This document shows, piece by piece, positions 22,616 to 31,003 of a stretch of 54,355 bases of DNA (its first letter is position 1; the number at the start of each line of letters is the position of its first letter). The DNA comes from an uncultured Desulfobacterium sp. (GTDB lineage: Bacteria; Desulfobacterota; DSM-4660; Desulfatiglandales; Desulfatiglandaceae): positions 818,856 to 873,210 of the forward strand of contig LT984854.1 in assembly GCA_900258555.1 (NCBI GenBank), given 5' to 3'. A program made the position numbers and the translations under genes. The notes under the pieces were generated by a model that worked only from the letters and a program-made list of their open reading frames with translations, was not told where the DNA came from and made no database searches.

Positions 22616-25156
22616 ATGCCCAAAAAAAAGAACGCAAGGCTTGTTCCTGTTGAAAAGTTGCGGTGGAGACTTGACCCTGACACCCTTCCTTTCAACGATA
22701 CCGGAGATCTCAAACCCTTAAAAGAGATTATTGGTCAACAAAGAGGTGTTGAAGCCTTCAAGTTCGGGATGAGGATGGCAAAACAGGGATACAATATTTT
22801 TGTCACAGGGGCCCCTGGATCAGGAAGGCTTAGCACTGTAAGAAAGATGCTGGAAGAATTATCAACGAAAAATGTTGCAGCACCAGAGGACCTTTGTTAT
22901 GTGAACAACTTTAAAAATCCTGAGGAACCAGCTCTTTTAACCTTAGACGCCGGTACGGGTAAGCAGTTCAAGAAGGATGTTCATAATTTTGTTGAGGCGT
23001 TGAAAAAGGAGGTGCCGCAGCTCTTCGAAAGCCCGGATTACCTCAACAGAAAGAAAGAAATTCTGTCTGAATACGAAGAAAAGGGCAAACTGTTTTTCAA
23101 AGACTTGGACAAGAAGGTGAGAGAGCATGGTTTTACCCTTGTAGATATTCAAATGGGGCAGCTAAAGCGTCCTGACGTCATGCCCTTGGTTGATGGAAAT
23201 CCGGTCCATATTGACCAGGTCGAGCAAATGGTTGAGAAAGGAAGGTATCCTCGAGATGAATTCGAAACTATGAAGACGAATCAGGCCCAGCTGAGGACTG
23301 AAGTTGATCATATTTTTCTCGATCTAAAAGAATTACAAAAAGAGGTCCAAAAACGACTCGAAGATACTGACCGTCTGATGTTTATGAAAATGGCAGGTGA
23401 GTTTATTGAACCTATAACAAAAAAATACAGGTCCGCAAAGATCATCAATTACCTGAATGATATGGCCGACGACATGTGTAATGATCTTAGTATATTTTCA
23501 ACTCAGTCCCAACAGCAGATTCAGGGCATGATATTTGGAGGGGCAACAGGGGATGCATTCCTGCCATATCAGGTCAATCTGCTGGTTGATAACAGCGATC
23601 AAAATGGCCCTCCCATAATTATAGAATCATATCCGACTTACAGAAATCTCTTTGGCAGCATTGAAAGGATTGTTGACAGGAGCGGTGTATGGAAGACCGA
23701 TTTCAGCAAGATAAAAGCCGGATCTTTTGTTAAGGCCAAAGGCGGCTTTCTGGTCTTGAATCTCCTTGATGTGCTCGTTGAGCCCGGAGTCTGGCAATCC
23801 CTTAAAAGGGCATTGAAAACTGAGAGGATGGAGATCCAGACCTATGACCCGTTCTACCTGTTTACTACCTCGGGGCTTAAGCCGGAACCGATTGAGGCCG
23901 ACGTCAAGGTCGTACTTATTACAGAACCTCATCTTTATCATCTGCTCTTTGCATATGACGAGGATGTGGCAAAGATATTCAAGGTAAGGGCGGATTTTGA
24001 CAGTTCGATGGACAACAACGAGCAATCAGTTGAGCAGTTTTCTGAGTTTGTAAAATTGAAAATTGATGAAGAGAACTTGAGACCATTTGACAACACTGCA
24101 GTCGCTTGTCTGGTGGAGCACGCTGTTCGCATGGCAGGAAGACAGGAGAAGATTTCAACAAGCTTTCAGCCTATTACAGATCTGATTCGTGAAGCGGATT
24201 ATTGGGCTATCCAAGAAAAAAGCCCAAAGGTTTCCGAACATCATGTTGATAAGGCGATTGAATCCAAGATTTATCGCTCCAACCTCATTGAGGATCATAT
24301 ACAGGAAATGATAGATCGAGGAACCCTGAAAATTGAGGTGGACGGTGAAGTCGTAGGTCAGGTTAACGGGTTGGCTGTTTATAGCTTAGGTGACCACGTG
24401 TTCGGAAAACCTTCTAGAATTACTGCGGCAACATCAATGGGTCGAGCAGGCATCATAAATATCGAAAGGGAGGCGGATCTTTCCGGTAGCACGCACAATA
24501 AGGGTGTTTTGATCCTTAGTGGTTATCTAAGGAAGAAATACGCTCAGGACAAGCCTCTCACAATGAGCGCCAGCATTGCTTTTGAGCAGTCGTATAGCGG
24601 AGTTGACGGTGACAGTGCTTCATCTACCGAGATTTATGCGCTTTTATCCAGCCTTTCAGGTGTCCCTCTTAAGCAATATATAGCTGTTACAGGTTCAGTA
24701 AGTCAGAATGGGGAGATTCAGGCCATTGGGGGAGTGAATGAAAAGGTGGAGGGATTTTTTGATTGCTGTAAAAAATTCGGCCTTAATGGGAGTCAGGGCG
24801 TTTTGATCCCTGAGAGCAATATAAAGGATCTCATGCTTAGGAAAGAAGTTGTGGATGCTATAGCCAATGGGAAATTCCATGTATATGCTGTCACTAATAT
24901 AGATGAAGGTATAGAAATTCTAACAAATAAACAAGCCGGAGATCTCAAGTCGGACGGGACATACCCCAAGGGTACTATTAATTATCTGGTCAGCAAAAGG
25001 CTCGAGGAGCTAGCCAAAGGTCTTAAAGATTTTGGTGATAATGGAAAAGAGGAGGAAAAGAAGGAGGCGACAAAGAAAAAACTAAGACAGAAAAGCGTTG
25101 GGTCCAAGCGTTATAAAGATGCAAGACGCATAATTTTATCAGAACGAGAAAAATAG
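22616..25156 (+). CDS. Lon-like (LonB/COG1067-type) AAA protease with altered Walker A
   Basis: 846 aa. An AAA-like N-terminal part opens with a P-loop-like TGAPGSGRLSTV (about residues 62-73) in which the usual Lys is replaced by Arg. A long helical insertion (~120-270) follows, then AAA-lid segments and a C-terminal Lon (S16) protease domain. The catalytic dyad is intact: S667 in GVDGDSASSTE and K710 in GGVNEKVEGFF, 43 residues apart as in E. coli Lon. The tail is Lys-rich (residues ~810-846). The family is soluble and degrades damaged proteins; ATP use is doubtful with the Arg substitution, which is recurrent in this subfamily from memory. It is 14 bp upstream of the Ni-SOD gene. Confidence 0.88.
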   Translation: MPKKKNARLVPVEKLRWRLDPDTLPFNDTGDLKPLKEIIGQQRGVEAFKFGMRMAKQGYNIFVTGAPGSGRLSTVRKMLEELSTKNVAAPEDLCYVNNFKNPEEPALLTLDAGTGKQFKKDVHNFVEALKKEVPQLFESPDYLNRKKEILSEYEEKGKLFFKDLDKKVREHGFTLVDIQMGQLKRPDVMPLVDGNPVHIDQVEQMVEKGRYPRDEFETMKTNQAQLRTEVDHIFLDLKELQKEVQKRLEDTDRLMFMKMAGEFIEPITKKYRSAKIINYLNDMADDMCNDLSIFSTQSQQQIQGMIFGGATGDAFLPYQVNLLVDNSDQNGPPIIIESYPTYRNLFGSIERIVDRSGVWKTDFSKIKAGSFVKAKGGFLVLNLLDVLVEPGVWQSLKRALKTERMEIQTYDPFYLFTTSGLKPEPIEADVKVVLITEPHLYHLLFAYDEDVAKIFKVRADFDSSMDNNEQSVEQFSEFVKLKIDEENLRPFDNTAVACLVEHAVRMAGRQEKISTSFQPITDLIREADYWAIQEKSPKVSEHHVDKAIESKIYRSNLIEDHIQEMIDRGTLKIEVDGEVVGQVNGLAVYSLGDHVFGKPSRITAATSMGRAGIINIEREADLSGSTHNKGVLILSGYLRKKYAQDKPLTMSASIAFEQSYSGVDGDSASSTEIYALLSSLSGVPLKQYIAVTGSVSQNGEIQAIGGVNEKVEGFFDCCKKFGLNGSQGVLIPESNIKDLMLRKEVVDAIANGKFHVYAVTNIDEGIEILTNKQAGDLKSDGTYPKGTINYLVSKRLEELAKGLKDFGDNGKEEEKKEATKKKLRQKSVGSKRYKDARRIILSEREK

Positions 25157-25170
25157 TCAGGGAGGGTGAT

Positions 25171-25620
25171 ATGAAAAGGAAAGGTTTTCAGTCCCTAGTA
25201 GTAATCGGCATTATTTTCTTTGCCGCTGCCAGGTCCTCTGCACATTGCGAGATTCCGTGCGGTATCTATGATGACAAGGCCAGGATCAGTTTGATTGCCG
25301 AACATATTACCACGATTGAGAAGGCAATGAAGGTAATTATTTCCCTTCAGGACAGTAAACCCATTGATTATAATCAGTTGGTCCGATGGATTACGAACAA
25401 GGATAAACACGCCTGTGAAATTCAGAGCATAGTATCTCAATACTTTTTGACGCAAAGAATAAAGCCCGATTCCGATAAGTACAAAGACAAATTAGTAGTG
25501 TTGCACAAGATGCTTGTAGAATCCATGAAGTGTAAACAAACCACCGACTTAAATTTAGTTAATACATTACGAACTCTTCTAAAGGAATTCCAAGATCTAT
25601 ACTTTGAAGAGGATCGCTGA
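25171..25620 (+). CDS. sodN: Nickel superoxide dismutase with Sec signal peptide
   Basis: 149 aa. The sequence HCEIPCGIY is the Ni-hook motif HCxxPCGxY of Ni-SOD, whose N-terminal His amine, His1, Cys2 and Cys6 bind the metal. It begins at residue 25, just after a hydrophobic signal peptide (VVIGIIFFAAARSSA) with a canonical small-x-small cut after SSA. Signal peptidase cleavage would therefore create the obligatory free N-terminal His directly. The 125-residue mature protein is a four-helix bundle of normal size (EHITTIEKAMKVI). It dismutates superoxide, here in the periplasm. GGAGGG precedes the ATG; the Lon-like gene ends 14 bp upstream. Confidence 0.9.
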   Translation: MKRKGFQSLVVIGIIFFAAARSSAHCEIPCGIYDDKARISLIAEHITTIEKAMKVIISLQDSKPIDYNQLVRWITNKDKHACEIQSIVSQYFLTQRIKPDSDKYKDKLVVLHKMLVESMKCKQTTDLNLVNTLRTLLKEFQDLYFEEDR

Positions 25621-25662
25621 TTGGGATAGGGTTATTCGGGTAATGGGAGATGGCCTGATTCA

Positions 25663-25884
25663 ATGGCGTTGTCTACAAACCACAAGAAATGCCAAGATTG
25701 TCTTGAATGCCAGTTGTGCAGTAAAAGACGCTGTCAATTGTGCATGAATGGCGGATACAAGAGATGTACATCCGAATTGGGACCTTTTATAACCCATGGC
25801 GAATACCTGGAATGGAAAACAAGAAAAGAAAAGGGGACCTCTCAGGCGATTGAGCAAAGATACAGAGGCCGTTCGAGGTCTTAG
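25663..25884 (+). CDS. Possible small Cys-rich protein overlapping the DVU0298-family gene
   Basis: 73 aa. Seven cysteines lie in the first 36 residues (CQDCLECQLC, then RRCQLC and KRC), a spacing that could bind zinc or an Fe-S centre. A rather weak GGGAGATGG precedes the ATG. The last 30 codons overlap the start region of the next gene in another frame. No family recognised. The Cys pattern argues for a real gene; the overlap and weak site argue against, so moderate confidence only. Confidence 0.45.
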   Translation: MALSTNHKKCQDCLECQLCSKRRCQLCMNGGYKRCTSELGPFITHGEYLEWKTRKEKGTSQAIEQRYRGRSRS

Positions 25885-26572
25885 GATTAAAAGCAGGATC
25901 AGGGAAGTATTAAAATCAGGGAAGACTGATTTAATCGCCAGGATGCTTGCAGATCTTCCGGGTCGGAAAATTATCACCCCGCTTCTTTCATGCTTGTTGA
26001 GCACCGACCAGAAGATGAAATGGTCCGCTGTTTATGCCGTGGGTATTGTGGTGGCCAATATCGCTGAAGAAGATATGGAATCGGCCAGGGTCATAATTCG
26101 TAGGCTCATGTGGAATCTCAATGATGAATCAGGCGGAATAGGCTGGGGTTCAGCCGAAGCGATGGGCGAAATCCTCAGCCGGCATCAGGGGCTTGCAGAG
26201 GAATACAGCCATATCCTTATTTCATATGCAAGAAAGGATGGAAACTATCTGGAGCATCCCATATTACAGCGCGGGCTTCTATGGGGCATATCCAGGCTTG
26301 TGCAGACAAGGCCTGATCTTGTTAGAGATTCATCGGACTATTTTATGCACTATCTGGGATCGGACGATGCTGTTGTCAGAGGCCTGGCATCCTGGCTTAT
26401 GGGGATGCTGGGGGTGAGCCAGGCGGTTGACCTGTTAGATACTCTTAGGGATGATGACTCCGAAATGGAGGTCTATCTCAATATTGAACCTCATCGTTGC
26501 AGGGTAATGGATATTGCAGGAAAAGCCCTGGCATTAATCAAACAAAAAGGAGAAGGCAATGTTATTAATTGA
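25796..26572 (+). CDS. DVU0298-family HEAT-repeat protein
   Basis: 258 aa if started at the ATG at 25796; a TTG at 25849 would avoid most of the overlap with the upstream small frame. The body matches the DVU0298 family known from Desulfovibrio: ADLPGRKIITPLLSCLL, MKWSAVYAVGIVVANIAEED and MWNLNDESGGIGWGSAEAMGE, followed by HPILQRGLLWGISRL and further helical repeats. The repeats are HEAT-like, so it is probably a scaffold. Its gene ends 14 bp inside sufC, and sufC overlaps sufB. An Fe-S-assembly role is suggested by this context only. Confidence 0.85.
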   Translation: MANTWNGKQEKKRGPLRRLSKDTEAVRGLRIKSRIREVLKSGKTDLIARMLADLPGRKIITPLLSCLLSTDQKMKWSAVYAVGIVVANIAEEDMESARVIIRRLMWNLNDESGGIGWGSAEAMGEILSRHQGLAEEYSHILISYARKDGNYLEHPILQRGLLWGISRLVQTRPDLVRDSSDYFMHYLGSDDAVVRGLASWLMGMLGVSQAVDLLDTLRDDDSEMEVYLNIEPHRCRVMDIAGKALALIKQKGEGNVIN

Positions 26573-27320
26573 AGACTTAAAGGTTGAACTTGCCGGAAAA
26601 GAGATTTTAAAGCATATAGATCTCGAAATCCCCCAAGGAGAAACTCACATACTGTTCGGGCCTAACGGGTCTGGAAAGACATCACTGTTGATGACAATCA
26701 TGGGTTATCCACAATACAAGGTCACCCATGGAAAGATTGTCTTTAAGGGACAGGATATAACCAACCTGCCTGTCAACGAGCGTGCAAGGCTCGGCATCGG
26801 CATGTCTTATCAAAGACCTCCAACCATACATGGGGTTAAGACCAGCCAGATGGTCAAGATCTGTGCTGGAAAAGGCAGGGAGGTTGATGTGGAGACGCTC
26901 GCTGGAAAGGTCAACTTTACTGATTTTTTGGGTCGCGACATCAACGACGGATTTTCCGGGGGCGAGATAAAGCGCTCCGAACTATTGCAGTTGATGGCCC
27001 AGGACCCGACCCTCCTTCTTTTTGATGAACCTGAATCCGGTGTAGATCTTGAAAATATGTCTTTAATCGGGACAACCATCGGTCAGCTCCTCCAGCGCGA
27101 CTTTCAGATTGATCCCGTAAAGTCCCAGAAGGAGAAGATAAAGGAGAGGAAAAGGATGGGCCTTATTATAACCCATACCGGCTTTATCCTTGATTATATC
27201 ACAGCGGACAAGGGGCAGCTTCTGTTTAAGGGTGAAATGACCTGTTCAAGCAACCCCAGAGAAATCTTCAGATGTATAAGCGAAGTTGGATATGAGGAGT
27301 GTGTAAAATGCGCAATTTAA
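26559..27320 (+). CDS. sufC: SufC-type Fe-S cluster assembly ATPase
   Basis: 253 aa. ABC ATPase with Walker A FGPNGSGKTS, Q-loop MSYQRPPT, signature FSGGEIKRSE and Walker B LLLFDEPESGVDLEN. The long insertion before the H-loop THTGFILDYI and the C-terminal CVKCAI are typical of the archaeal and anaerobe SufC lineage rather than of transporter ATPases. It powers the SufB scaffold during [Fe-S] assembly. AAAGGAG precedes the ATG. It overlaps both neighbours, so DVU0298-like, sufC and sufB form one transcript. No sufD, sufE, sufS or sufU is visible. Confidence 0.93.
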   Translation: MLLIEDLKVELAGKEILKHIDLEIPQGETHILFGPNGSGKTSLLMTIMGYPQYKVTHGKIVFKGQDITNLPVNERARLGIGMSYQRPPTIHGVKTSQMVKICAGKGREVDVETLAGKVNFTDFLGRDINDGFSGGEIKRSELLQLMAQDPTLLLFDEPESGVDLENMSLIGTTIGQLLQRDFQIDPVKSQKEKIKERKRMGLIITHTGFILDYITADKGQLLFKGEMTCSSNPREIFRCISEVGYEECVKCAI

Positions 27321-28519
27321 AAGAAGATGCATTGAAGGCCAGTGACAAAAAGGCGGCATTGGGGCCGGACATTGATCTGGGCTCATATCATTCAGATATG
27401 GTCCCGCATAATTACATCGAGGACCTGACAAGCTTATCTGAAACTGATAAAAAGAGGATGATCATCTCAGGCGTTGATGCCAACGAAAGGGAACGCTGCG
27501 GCACGTTTGTGCAAAAAGACACCACTGTTATTCACTCAAGGTCAAAGCAGGAGGGCCTGGAGATAATTCCCATAAAAAAGGCCCTGGAAGAATGCGACTG
27601 GATTCACGAATATTACTGGAAGCTTGCCTCGGTTGATGCGGATAAATATACTGCAAGGGCGGAACTTGACCTGCACAACGGCTACGTCATCAGGGCACTT
27701 CCAGGGAGTAAGACTATTTATCCTGTCCAGGCCTGCCTGTATATAGAAAAGGACGGCTTGAGCCAGCATGTGCATAATATCATCATTGCTGAAGAAGGCT
27801 CGGAGTTACACATGATCACAGGCTGTGCAACATCTCCCCATGCCAAGAGGGGTCTACACGTGGGTATTTCGGAGTTTTATGTAAAGAAAAACGCCAAACT
27901 CAGCTTTACCATGATCCACAATTGGGCTGAGGAGATGGCGGTCAGGCCTAGATCTGTCGGCAGGGTAGAAGAAGGCGGGCTTTTCCTTAATAACTACATA
28001 TGCATGAGGCCTGTTAAGTCATTGCAGATGTATCCGACAACACACCTGGTCGGCAAAGGGGCCACTGCACGATTTTACAGTCTTCTTGTGGGAAGCCCCG
28101 GATCTGAAATGGATGTGGGTGGACGCGTGTTTTTAAAGGCGGAAGAGACCCGCGCTGAGATCATATCGCGCGCCATCACCAACAGTGGAAATATTGTCGC
28201 CCGCGGTGATCTTATTGGGGAGGTAAACGGCGTAAAGGCCCACCTGGAATGCAAAGGCCTTATCTTAAATGGCGGCTCGATTCACGCCATACCGGAACTC
28301 ACCGGCAAGGCTGATGGAGTGGAAATGTCGCATGAGGCAGCAGTAGGCAAGATTGCCCAGGAAGAGATCCTCTACCTCATGTCCAGGGGACTAAGCGAGG
28401 ATGAGGCAACATCAACAATTGTAAGGGGCTTTTTGAGTGTGGATATTCCGGGCCTTCCTCTACAGTTAAAGGCCGAGATTGACAGGGCGGTTGAGGCAAG
28501 CGACAAGGACGTGCTGTAA
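27308..28519 (+). CDS. sufB: SufB/SufD-family Fe-S cluster scaffold
   Basis: 403 aa from the ATG at 27308 (GAGGAG 8 nt upstream), overlapping sufC by 13 bp. The beta-helix core (TARAELDLHNGYVIRALPGS, CLYIEKDGLSQHVHNI) and the C-terminal SHEAAVGKIAQEEILYLMSR plus GLSEDEATSTIVRGFL are diagnostic of SufB/D. Only one such gene is present, as in the two-gene SufCB systems of archaea and many anaerobes, where one protein forms the homodimeric scaffold. Shorter than classical SufB (about 480 aa) because the N-terminal region is reduced. Confidence 0.93.
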   Translation: MRNLKEDALKASDKKAALGPDIDLGSYHSDMVPHNYIEDLTSLSETDKKRMIISGVDANERERCGTFVQKDTTVIHSRSKQEGLEIIPIKKALEECDWIHEYYWKLASVDADKYTARAELDLHNGYVIRALPGSKTIYPVQACLYIEKDGLSQHVHNIIIAEEGSELHMITGCATSPHAKRGLHVGISEFYVKKNAKLSFTMIHNWAEEMAVRPRSVGRVEEGGLFLNNYICMRPVKSLQMYPTTHLVGKGATARFYSLLVGSPGSEMDVGGRVFLKAEETRAEIISRAITNSGNIVARGDLIGEVNGVKAHLECKGLILNGGSIHAIPELTGKADGVEMSHEAAVGKIAQEEILYLMSRGLSEDEATSTIVRGFLSVDIPGLPLQLKAEIDRAVEASDKDVL

Positions 28520-28564
28520 CGGATAACGTGTTGCGATTCAATGTCATTAACTTAAGGGAATATC

Positions 28565-28656
28565 CAATATCGAACAAGGAATTACGAATGAAGAAGTAAG
28601 GATAAAAAAGAGGGCGATTAATTATTTCGACATTCAACATTCCTTGTTCGATATTG
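28565..28656. repeat. Perfect 18-bp inverted repeat with 56-bp spacer
   Basis: CAATATCGAACAAGGAAT (28565-28582) and its exact reverse complement (28639-28656) flank a 56-bp AT-rich spacer. The outer words continue as near-repeats (ATTCGACATTCAACATTCC-like). It fills the gap between sufB and the glutaredoxin gene. From memory, this word-like repeat type is widespread in anaerobic genomes and may be a non-coding mobile element. Confidence 0.65.
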
Positions 28657-28691
28657 TGCGGTTCAAAATATTCACATTAGTGAGGATTCTT

Positions 28692-28943
28692 ATGGAAAAG
28701 TCGGTTAAGCTGTATAGTCTAAGCACCTGCGGCCATTGCAAGGCTACCAAGCAATTATTGAACGATTGTGCTGTAAAATACGATTTCGAGGATGTTGATC
28801 TTTTGGAAGGAAAGGAAAGGGAGGCCATACTTGAAGATGTAAAAAAGTTGAATCCCAAGTGTTCATTTCCTACCATTGTAATAGGCAATAAGGTAATTGT
28901 TGGGTTCAAGGAAAATGAAATCAGAGAGGCCCTGGGACTATGA
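28692..28943 (+). CDS. Glutaredoxin-like protein (CGHC)
   Basis: 83 aa from the ATG at 28692 (TGAGGA 5 nt upstream). VKLYSLSTCGHCKATKQLL gives a thioredoxin-fold CXXC active site; FPTIVIGNKVIVGFKENEI supplies the cis-Pro and the glutathione/thiol-binding GF. The CGHC pair is like that of NrdH/glutaredoxin-like proteins of anaerobes, which usually lack glutathione. Its stop overlaps the start of the next gene (ATGA), so it is the likely substrate of the ferredoxin:thioredoxin reductase encoded there. Confidence 0.9.
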   Translation: MEKSVKLYSLSTCGHCKATKQLLNDCAVKYDFEDVDLLEGKEREAILEDVKKLNPKCSFPTIVIGNKVIVGFKENEIREALGL

Positions 28944-29272
28944 ATGAGACTGAAAAACTGTATGAAATGCTGAAGAAGGTCCAGGAACCGAAAGGTTTCT
29001 ATTTCAACAAGGATAAACAAAAGGTAATGGAACTCCTTGAGGGACTGATTGTCAATAAGCAGCGATACGGCTATATGTCATGCCCTTGCAGGCTCGCGAG
29101 CGGTGACCGCAAAAAGGACGGCGATATCATATGTCCGTGTGTTTACAGGGAAGAAGATGTAAAGGAATATGGAAGTTGTTATTGTAATCTTTACGTCTCC
29201 CAAAAGTGGAATGAAGATGGCGGGATGGACACTTATGTGCCTGAGAGAAGACCGGTAGAAATGATGTTTTAA
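28940..29272 (+). CDS. Ferredoxin:thioredoxin reductase catalytic chain-like protein
   Basis: 110 aa. The three Cys motifs of the FTR catalytic subunit are present: CPCRLASGDR, then CPCVYREEDV and CYCNLYVS. Spacings are CPC-X14-CPC-X12-CYC, the bacterial/archaeal variant. They build a [4Fe-4S] cluster beside a redox-active disulfide that passes ferredoxin electrons to a thioredoxin-like protein. The gene for the variable (alpha) chain found in plants is absent, as usual in anaerobes. It is translationally coupled to the glutaredoxin-like gene. Confidence 0.92.
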   Translation: MNETEKLYEMLKKVQEPKGFYFNKDKQKVMELLEGLIVNKQRYGYMSCPCRLASGDRKKDGDIICPCVYREEDVKEYGSCYCNLYVSQKWNEDGGMDTYVPERRPVEMMF

Positions 29273-29293
29273 CGTAACATGTTCCAGAGCTGA

Positions 29294-30214
29294 ATGAACA
29301 CAGAATGCAGCCATACGTATCACAACAACAGTGAATCCTTCTCCAGCCAGAGAAAGATGCTGATCGTATTGCTGATCACCTCTGTTATTATGGTTGCCGA
29401 GGTGATCGGAGGCCTTCTTGCCAACAGTCTTGCCCTGTTGAGTGATGCAGGACATATGCTTACAGATGTGCTGGCCCTGTTTTTGAGCATGACAGCGATG
29501 AAGTTCGCCCAAAGGCCTCCTACTCTTTCAAAGACATATGGCTTTTATCGTCTCGAGATCCTTGCGGCCTTATGTAACGGGATACTGCTTACTGGTATAT
29601 CCATTGTGATATTCCTAAAGGCATACGACAGATTCTTGCATCCCGAGGCTATCAAAGGTCTGTATATGTTGGGTGTGGCTGTAGTCGGCCTGGTTGCAAA
29701 CGGGGCAGGAATTGTCATTCTGGGTCATGCAGCAAGAAAAAACCTGAATGTGAAATCAGCCTTTTTTCATTTGGTGGGCGATACAATATCCTCTGCCGGG
29801 GTAATCTTAGGCGGTGTGATAATAGTCTATACCGGCTGGTACGTGATAGACTCAATAATTGGTTTTCTGATCGGTCTGCTGATCTTAAGGGGTGCCTATG
29901 TCCTTGTAAAGGAGGCCGTTGATATATTTCTTGAGGCGACGCCAAAGGAAATTGATCTTGAAAAATTAGTTAATGAACTGCGTGGTATAGAGGGGGTAAG
30001 AGATATACATCATATCCATCTGTGGACCATTACAACCGGCATTCATGCCATAAGTGCCCATGTGCTGATTGATGACCTGCTGACGAGCAAGAGCGCCCTA
30101 ATATTAAGAGAAATAAAGAGAATTCTCCGCAATAACTACAGCATGGCCCATACTACAATTGAGTTTGAAAGCGAGTCATGCGGTGATGGATTGCTCAAGG
30201 GGGTAATGGTTTAA
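29294..30214 (+). CDS. Cation diffusion facilitator (CzcD-type metal exporter)
   Basis: 306 aa. Six membrane helices between residues ~22 and ~210, and metal sites of the CDF family: LSDAGHMLTD (HxxxD) in helix 2 and HLVGDTISS in helix 5. The C-terminal cytosolic ferredoxin-like domain has GVRDIHHIHLWTI. The N terminus is His-rich (CSHTYHNN). It exports Zn2+ or similar divalent ions by proton antiport. It starts 21 bp after the FTR-like gene and is followed by a ZIP-family gene, an export/import pair. Confidence 0.92.
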   Translation: MNTECSHTYHNNSESFSSQRKMLIVLLITSVIMVAEVIGGLLANSLALLSDAGHMLTDVLALFLSMTAMKFAQRPPTLSKTYGFYRLEILAALCNGILLTGISIVIFLKAYDRFLHPEAIKGLYMLGVAVVGLVANGAGIVILGHAARKNLNVKSAFFHLVGDTISSAGVILGGVIIVYTGWYVIDSIIGFLIGLLILRGAYVLVKEAVDIFLEATPKEIDLEKLVNELRGIEGVRDIHHIHLWTITTGIHAISAHVLIDDLLTSKSALILREIKRILRNNYSMAHTTIEFESESCGDGLLKGVMV

Positions 30215-30233
30215 AAGGGGATGGACACAAAAC

Positions 30234-30974
30234 ATGGGGATTGAAGCCAGCATAATACTATACAGCGCCATTGCCGGATTATCTACCATAGTGGGCATCA
30301 TACTTGTTTTCTTTTATGAAACATTGGTCATCAGGTATTCTCACTATGTAAATTCATTTGCTGCGGGTCTTATTTTGGGGATTGCATTCTTCCACCTCAT
30401 CCCTGAATCCCTTCACCTTGCTGATGATGCGATGGATTATGTTTTTTTTGGATTTCTCATCTTTTATCTGCTTGAGAGCTTTATAGTAATTCACTCAGGT
30501 GCTGAGATACACTATAGGGAAAAGATAAATCCCCTGCATCAGAAGGGAATAATAATGTTTTCAGGACTTTTTTTCCACTCCCTGATTGATGGGATTATAA
30601 TCGCGGTCGGGTTTGGGACCAGTCAAAAATTGGGCCTTTTGACATCCCTGGGTGTTATTGCCCATGAATTACCCGAAGGTGCTACCAGTTTTTCATTAAT
30701 GATCAATTCAATGCAAAGGAGGACTGCCCTCTTATTATCCGCTGCCGTGGCCCTTGCAACACCTGTAGGTGCAATCGGGTCTCTGATTTTTGCCAGGGGG
30801 CTGTCTGAAGTAACAATCGGGATTCTTATCGCTATGGCCGCAGGCTCATTCTTATATATAGGCGCCTCTGACCTGATTCCTGAAACTCATGAGGAAAACG
30901 GGCTTATAAATGCATGTTTTCTGATCTCGGGCGTAACAATATTGTATGTATTGTCCAAGATGCTTATGATTTAA
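30234..30974 (+). CDS. ZIP-family metal transporter
   Basis: 246 aa, about eight hydrophobic helices. The diagnostic motifs are FAAGLILGIAFFHLIPES in TM4-like (His and Glu metal ligands) and GVIAHELPEGATSFS in TM5-like (HExxEG). ZIP proteins usually import Zn, Fe or Mn. No signal peptide needed. It ends 29 bp before the thiol peroxidase gene. Zn or Mn/Fe homeostasis fits the surrounding zinc-ribbon, rubredoxin and diiron proteins; direction and ion are not proven by sequence. Confidence 0.9.
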   Translation: MGIEASIILYSAIAGLSTIVGIILVFFYETLVIRYSHYVNSFAAGLILGIAFFHLIPESLHLADDAMDYVFFGFLIFYLLESFIVIHSGAEIHYREKINPLHQKGIIMFSGLFFHSLIDGIIIAVGFGTSQKLGLLTSLGVIAHELPEGATSFSLMINSMQRRTALLLSAAVALATPVGAIGSLIFARGLSEVTIGILIAMAAGSFLYIGASDLIPETHEENGLINACFLISGVTILYVLSKMLMI

Positions 30975-31003
30975 ACTATATCTTGTAAAAAGGGAGGCAG
31001 ACT

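Noticed and set aside
4046-28656. CRISPR array
   Set aside because: The repeats seen are inverted pairs of diverged words, not regularly spaced direct repeats, and no cas genes are present.
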